9,486 bases of DNA, taken from Oscillospiraceae bacterium. GTDB lineage: Bacteria; Bacillota; Clostridia; Oscillospirales; Ruminococcaceae. The notes below the pieces were generated by a model. The model was not told where the DNA came from, did not search any database, and worked only from the letters and a program-made list of their open reading frames with translations. The stretch is taken from positions 1-9,486 of the forward strand of contig JAISVP010000025.1 of the NCBI GenBank assembly GCA_031271475.1, given 5' to 3'. The translations under genes and the position numbers were made by a program. Below are positions 6,563-9,486 of this stretch, piece after piece. Position 1 is the stretch's first letter. Every line of letters starts with the position of its first letter.

Positions 6563-9106
6563 ATGAAATTGGACGAAGGATACAAGGGTGCGGTATGTGA
6601 AATAAAGGATGCGGAAAATATTCTTTTGGCTGTAGGGTATATTAAAGATATAAGTGACGACAGTATCGTTATCGGTGAACGGGATAACTTGATGTCGGTA
6701 ATAGAGAAGAATCAGGAGGTGAAGATATCCGGATTCAGTTCCAGCCTTGGATTTAAAGTGTTGAAAGGTACCGTTTCGGATTCCAATGAAAAAGTTTTAG
6801 AGATATCGGATTTAGAGGAAATAATTGACCGTGAACGCCGGCATTATATTCGTGTTGAAACGAATTTGACGGCAGGTGTCTACGGGGGTGTTCACCGTTC
6901 TATGAAAGATTCAGACTGGACAAAAGTGTTGGTTAAAGATATAAGTCTGAGCGGTTTGTCGTTTGAAATGGATAAGAAACTTAAAGCCGAAACAGTACTT
7001 TGGGTTCAGCTTAAGCTGGAAACAGGGGAATGCTGTTTGCCGTGCCGTGTCGTCAGGAATGTTGACGGAAGTGTCGGCGGTAATATGAAATACGGTTGTG
7101 AGGTTCTTTTTAACGAGCGTGAAAAATCGGCGGACAGAGACATTATAAATGCATATTTAATGCAGCTGCAAAGAGATCTTATAAGAAGACGGCGTAAAGT
7201 AAGTGAGGCATATGTGGCAATGGAAACAGAGAGAATTGATAAAAAAACAGGCTCAGGCGAGAAGAAGGGACTGTTTTCAATGTTGTTCGGTAAAAAAGAC
7301 AAAGCCGAAAAATCGAAGAAGTCAGATTCTCACAGCGAATCCGAAAAAATCAAAGAGGGCAGTTCCGTCAGCGGTGAAATAAAAGCAGTTCCGGAACCGA
7401 AAAAGGTCAGCTTGCCGATAGATTTTATTTTCACCAAGGAAGAACCGATTTATGAGATATGGAAAAATTGGGAGGATGATGGAAAGCCGGATTTTAATCC
7501 GATTGAACTTATAGAAAATCAGCTGATTGAACTGTACAGCAAATCGAATAATTATAACTTGCGTAAGGACTACGAAACATTTGTTAACGATGTACACATG
7601 CTTGCGGAAACCGCAGTTATGAATGCAAAAGTAAAAAATGCAATCGGAGATTCATCTGATACCGATGTTACGGATGAGAGTGCAGATGCTGAAACCGCGG
7701 AGACTCAGGCAGATGAAATTATCTCAAATTTTGAAGCTGCACTTTCAGAGCCTCTTAATGTAGATGCTGCTGTAATAGTTCGTAAGATTGCAGATAATAT
7801 GCGTGCGGTTATGTTTATGTTCCCGCCTTTGGGTGACGGAGAAACTATAGATGAATTGAAAATTAAACAGGAACTTGAAGATAATAGCGTATTAAGCGGT
7901 ATTGACGAGGAAATGCTTTCCAGAATGCTTGATGAGAAGCTGTATTTAAAGTTCATAAATATAGCTGAAGGGAAACTGCCCGTAGACGGTGAGCCCGGAA
8001 CGGTTACAGAAGTAGTTTCGCGCAAACAGGGGGTTGATATTAGAGAAACCGAAAAAGGCACAATTGACTACAAAGAACTCAACCTTATTAAGAATGTAAA
8101 GAAAGATGATGTGCTTTGTGAGATTGTCTATCCTACTGTGCCTGTTGACGGAATGGATGTTACCGGGAAGGAGATTACGGCGGCGAAAGGAGTGGCGGCT
8201 GTAATACCCAAAGGAAAAAATACACATCTGTCAGACGACGGAACGAAATTGCTTGCGTCAATAGACGGATATGTCAATATCGTTAACAATGCTTACAGTA
8301 TTGAGAATGTTTTACAGATTAAGGGGGATATTGACAACTCCACCGGCAATATTACCTTTGACGGAAACATTTTAATTAAAGGTGACGTTCAGGAAGGATT
8401 TTCGGTAATATCCGACGGAACAGTTACAATTGAAGGCAGTGTCGGCGCGAATGTTACAATAAAAGCAGGGAAGGACATTACGATTCGTCACGGCGTGAAT
8501 GGCGGAACACGCGGCAATATAACTGCCGGAGGGAAAATCCGTACGAAGTTTATTCAAAGCTGTGCGGTAACTTGCTATGGAATTGAGGCGGAGGCTATAT
8601 TGGACTCCACAGTAGAATGTGAAGATTATATGACTGTTTCCCGTGGGAAAGGAACATTGGCAGGCGGAAAATTTTCTGTTGGAAAGTTGATAGAGGCAAT
8701 ACATATTGGCAATGAAAAGAGTTCCGTATCCACAGAGATTATACTAGGACAGAAACCGAATCTTTTGCGCAGACGTGACGCGGCAAAACTCAAATTGGAT
8801 GAAACATTGAAAAAATACGAGGAGTTTGCCAAAAGCATTGACTATATGAAAAAAAATGCCGATAATCTAACACCTGAGCGTAAGGCGCTGTTTTCAAAAT
8901 CGCTTATACAGGTGAAACTTCTGCTTTCACAGAAAGAGAAAGAGGAAAAAGAATTCCGGGAACTTGACGAAGAAGTTCATAATACCGGGTACTGCCGTGT
9001 AAAAGCGTATACTGCATATCCGGGAACGGTTATAAGAATCGGTACGGAGAACCATATTATACAAACGGAAACCAAAGGATTGGATTTGAATAATTCGGCT
9101 AATTGA
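6563..9106 (+). CDS. PilZ-FapA (DUF342) fusion protein
   Basis: An 847-residue multidomain protein. Residues 1-215 are a full paralogue of the preceding PilZ protein (MKLDEGYKGAVCEIKD against MVLHEGYRGAICEIKN), with R93-x3-R97 in RHYIR and D126-x-S128-x2-G131 in KDISLSGL intact. Residues 216-283 are a Lys/Ser/Glu linker with no fixed fold. A helical part (about 290-365) and an acidic stretch (366-384) follow. About 395-740 is a FapA/DUF342 region: the N-terminal FapA part (DNMRAVMFMFPPLGDGETID, then IAEGKLPVDGEPGTVTEVV), the conserved YPTVPVDGMDVTGKEI, and a right-handed beta-helix with repeated short Gly-rich rungs (GDIDNSTGNITFDGNILIKG, SVGANVTIKAG, GNITAGGKI). A coiled-coil-like helix (738-805) and a short beta-rich tail end it. 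FapA-type proteins often sit near flagellar sigma genes in clostridia; their biochemical role is unsettled. The fusion implies cyclic-di-GMP control of the FapA part, which is inference. Confidence 0.88.
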   Translation: MKLDEGYKGAVCEIKDAENILLAVGYIKDISDDSIVIGERDNLMSVIEKNQEVKISGFSSSLGFKVLKGTVSDSNEKVLEISDLEEIIDRERRHYIRVETNLTAGVYGGVHRSMKDSDWTKVLVKDISLSGLSFEMDKKLKAETVLWVQLKLETGECCLPCRVVRNVDGSVGGNMKYGCEVLFNEREKSADRDIINAYLMQLQRDLIRRRRKVSEAYVAMETERIDKKTGSGEKKGLFSMLFGKKDKAEKSKKSDSHSESEKIKEGSSVSGEIKAVPEPKKVSLPIDFIFTKEEPIYEIWKNWEDDGKPDFNPIELIENQLIELYSKSNNYNLRKDYETFVNDVHMLAETAVMNAKVKNAIGDSSDTDVTDESADAETAETQADEIISNFEAALSEPLNVDAAVIVRKIADNMRAVMFMFPPLGDGETIDELKIKQELEDNSVLSGIDEEMLSRMLDEKLYLKFINIAEGKLPVDGEPGTVTEVVSRKQGVDIRETEKGTIDYKELNLIKNVKKDDVLCEIVYPTVPVDGMDVTGKEITAAKGVAAVIPKGKNTHLSDDGTKLLASIDGYVNIVNNAYSIENVLQIKGDIDNSTGNITFDGNILIKGDVQEGFSVISDGTVTIEGSVGANVTIKAGKDITIRHGVNGGTRGNITAGGKIRTKFIQSCAVTCYGIEAEAILDSTVECEDYMTVSRGKGTLAGGKFSVGKLIEAIHIGNEKSSVSTEIILGQKPNLLRRRDAAKLKLDETLKKYEEFAKSIDYMKKNADNLTPERKALFSKSLIQVKLLLSQKEKEEKEFRELDEEVHNTGYCRVKAYTAYPGTVIRIGTENHIIQTETKGLDLNNSAN

Positions 9107-9130
9107 CGGTGTTTCAATTATAGCAGTTTT

Positions 9131-9221
9131 GATGAGTACGGGCTTAGCCCGTTCTCATCGACGCACGCATTTGCGTGCGGGGTTTGGGTTTTGCCGAGAC
9201 CGCAGCCGTTGTAAACGGCTG
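9131..9221 (-). repeat. Modular hairpin element, copy III, in reversed order (intergenic)
   Basis: The gap after the PilZ-FapA gene holds the same modules as copy II in the opposite order. Hairpin d comes first, and here it is complete: GATGAG/CTCATC plus ACGGGC/GCCCGT around TTA (9131-9159). Hairpin c follows with arms CGCACGCA/TGCGTGCG (9162-9179). Next is a decayed b (GGTTTGGG against CCGAGACC, 9181-9201), then hairpin a AGCCGTTGTAAACGGCT (9204-9220). Read on the minus strand, the order a-b-c-d and the loop of c (AAAT) match copy II, so the element lies inverted. The closing GGTCGAAATTACT is not found here. There is no T-run after any hairpin. Confidence 0.8.
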
Positions 9222-9223
9222 TA

Positions 9224-9240
9224 ACAGTTAAGTCAACTGT
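9224..9240. repeat. Hairpin just before the last gene's ribosome site
   Basis: ACAGTT (9224-9229) pairs with AACTGT (9235-9240) around a 5-base loop, ending 3 bases before the AGGAGG ribosome site of the next gene. It could affect access of ribosomes or mRNA ends, but it may simply be part of the hairpin cluster. Confidence 0.45.
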
Positions 9241-9254
9241 AAAGGAGGAACGTA

Positions 9255-9486
9255 ATGAAAGGTGCATCTAAGTACATTGTGGCTGTGTTAGTTATAGCGG
9301 CAGCAGTTATAGGAGGGTACTGGCTGATTACAAAACAGCCGGGAGTTCATATCGGGGAACTTAACTTAGTGTCTGAAGAAAACGAGATGATAAATCTTTT
9401 GGGATATGAAGCGGTTAATTATTATAAGGGTTCAAGTGAGGATGTGCCTTTACCGGAATTTAATGAGCTGTTAAATGTCATGCCGG
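9255..9486 (+). CDS. Membrane-anchored protein of unknown function, 3' end outside the window
   Basis: The first 77 codons of an open reading frame that runs off the window; it is not recognised as a known family. AAGGAGG (9242-9248) sits 6 bases before the ATG, the best ribosome site in the window. Residues 1-6 are short and basic, residues 7-25 are a hydrophobic segment (YIVAVLVIAAAVIGGYWLI), and the remainder (26-77) is polar and mildly acidic, with GELNLVSEENEMINLLGYEA. No lipoprotein cysteine follows the hydrophobic segment, so a single N-terminal membrane anchor with the rest outside the cytoplasm is the likely topology. It follows the PilZ-FapA gene on the same strand after a 148-base gap with hairpins, so it may belong to the same transcript. 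A function cannot be given from this fragment. Confidence 0.75.
   Translation, partial: MKGASKYIVAVLVIAAAVIGGYWLITKQPGVHIGELNLVSEENEMINLLGYEAVNYYKGSSEDVPLPEFNELLNVMP

Noticed and set aside
9103..9130. TTGACG followed by TTATAG as a promoter after the PilZ-FapA gene
   Set aside because: The spacing between the two boxes is about 9 bases, far too short, and the first box overlaps the stop codon of the gene.

Overview
The window is a stretch of a flagellar/motility gene cluster, with all eight genes on the + strand. The organism is most likely a motile low-to-moderate GC member of the Firmicutes, class Clostridia. The reasons are strong purine-rich Shine-Dalgarno sites before almost every gene, a SigD-like sigma factor directly followed by two FlgF/FlgG-type rod genes (the fliA-flgG1-flgG order known from clostridial flagellar operons), and a free-standing FlhB C-terminal domain protein of the kind typified by Bacillus YlqH. 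A species call is not possible from the sequence alone.

Layout. Positions 42-2400 hold a compact operon core: sigma-28 (FliA/SigD), then two distal-rod/hook-family proteins, separated by only 4 and 27 bases. A long gene (2424-5069, 881 residues) follows 23 bases later. It has a basic N-terminus, an acidic Glu-Thr-Ala tract of about 90 residues, two diverged copies of a ~150-residue helical module, and a C-terminal region resembling the FliK C-terminal (hook-length control) domain. Next comes a small FlhB-C-like gene (5236-5628), then a PilZ protein (5887-6534), a second PilZ protein fused to a FapA/DUF342 beta-helix (6563-9106), and the first 77 codons of a membrane-anchored protein (9255 to the window edge).

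How the parts fit. The sigma factor would drive late flagellar and chemotaxis genes. The two rod proteins build the rod/hook axis. The FliK-C-like protein and the FlhB-C-like protein look like a pair, because in flagellar export FliK's C-terminal domain acts on FlhB's cytoplasmic domain to switch substrate class. This pair may therefore be an accessory or modified specificity switch. The PilZ proteins would add a cyclic-di-GMP input.

The three long intergenic gaps (5070-5235, 5629-5886, 9107-9254) are not empty. Each carries a cluster of short hairpins built from the same few palindromic modules. The first two clusters share both ends but differ in the middle; the third is arranged in the opposite order. 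None has the T-run of a standard intrinsic terminator. These modular hairpin elements, the internally duplicated FliK-like protein, and the PilZ-FapA fusion beside its own unfused paralogue are the most unusual features here.
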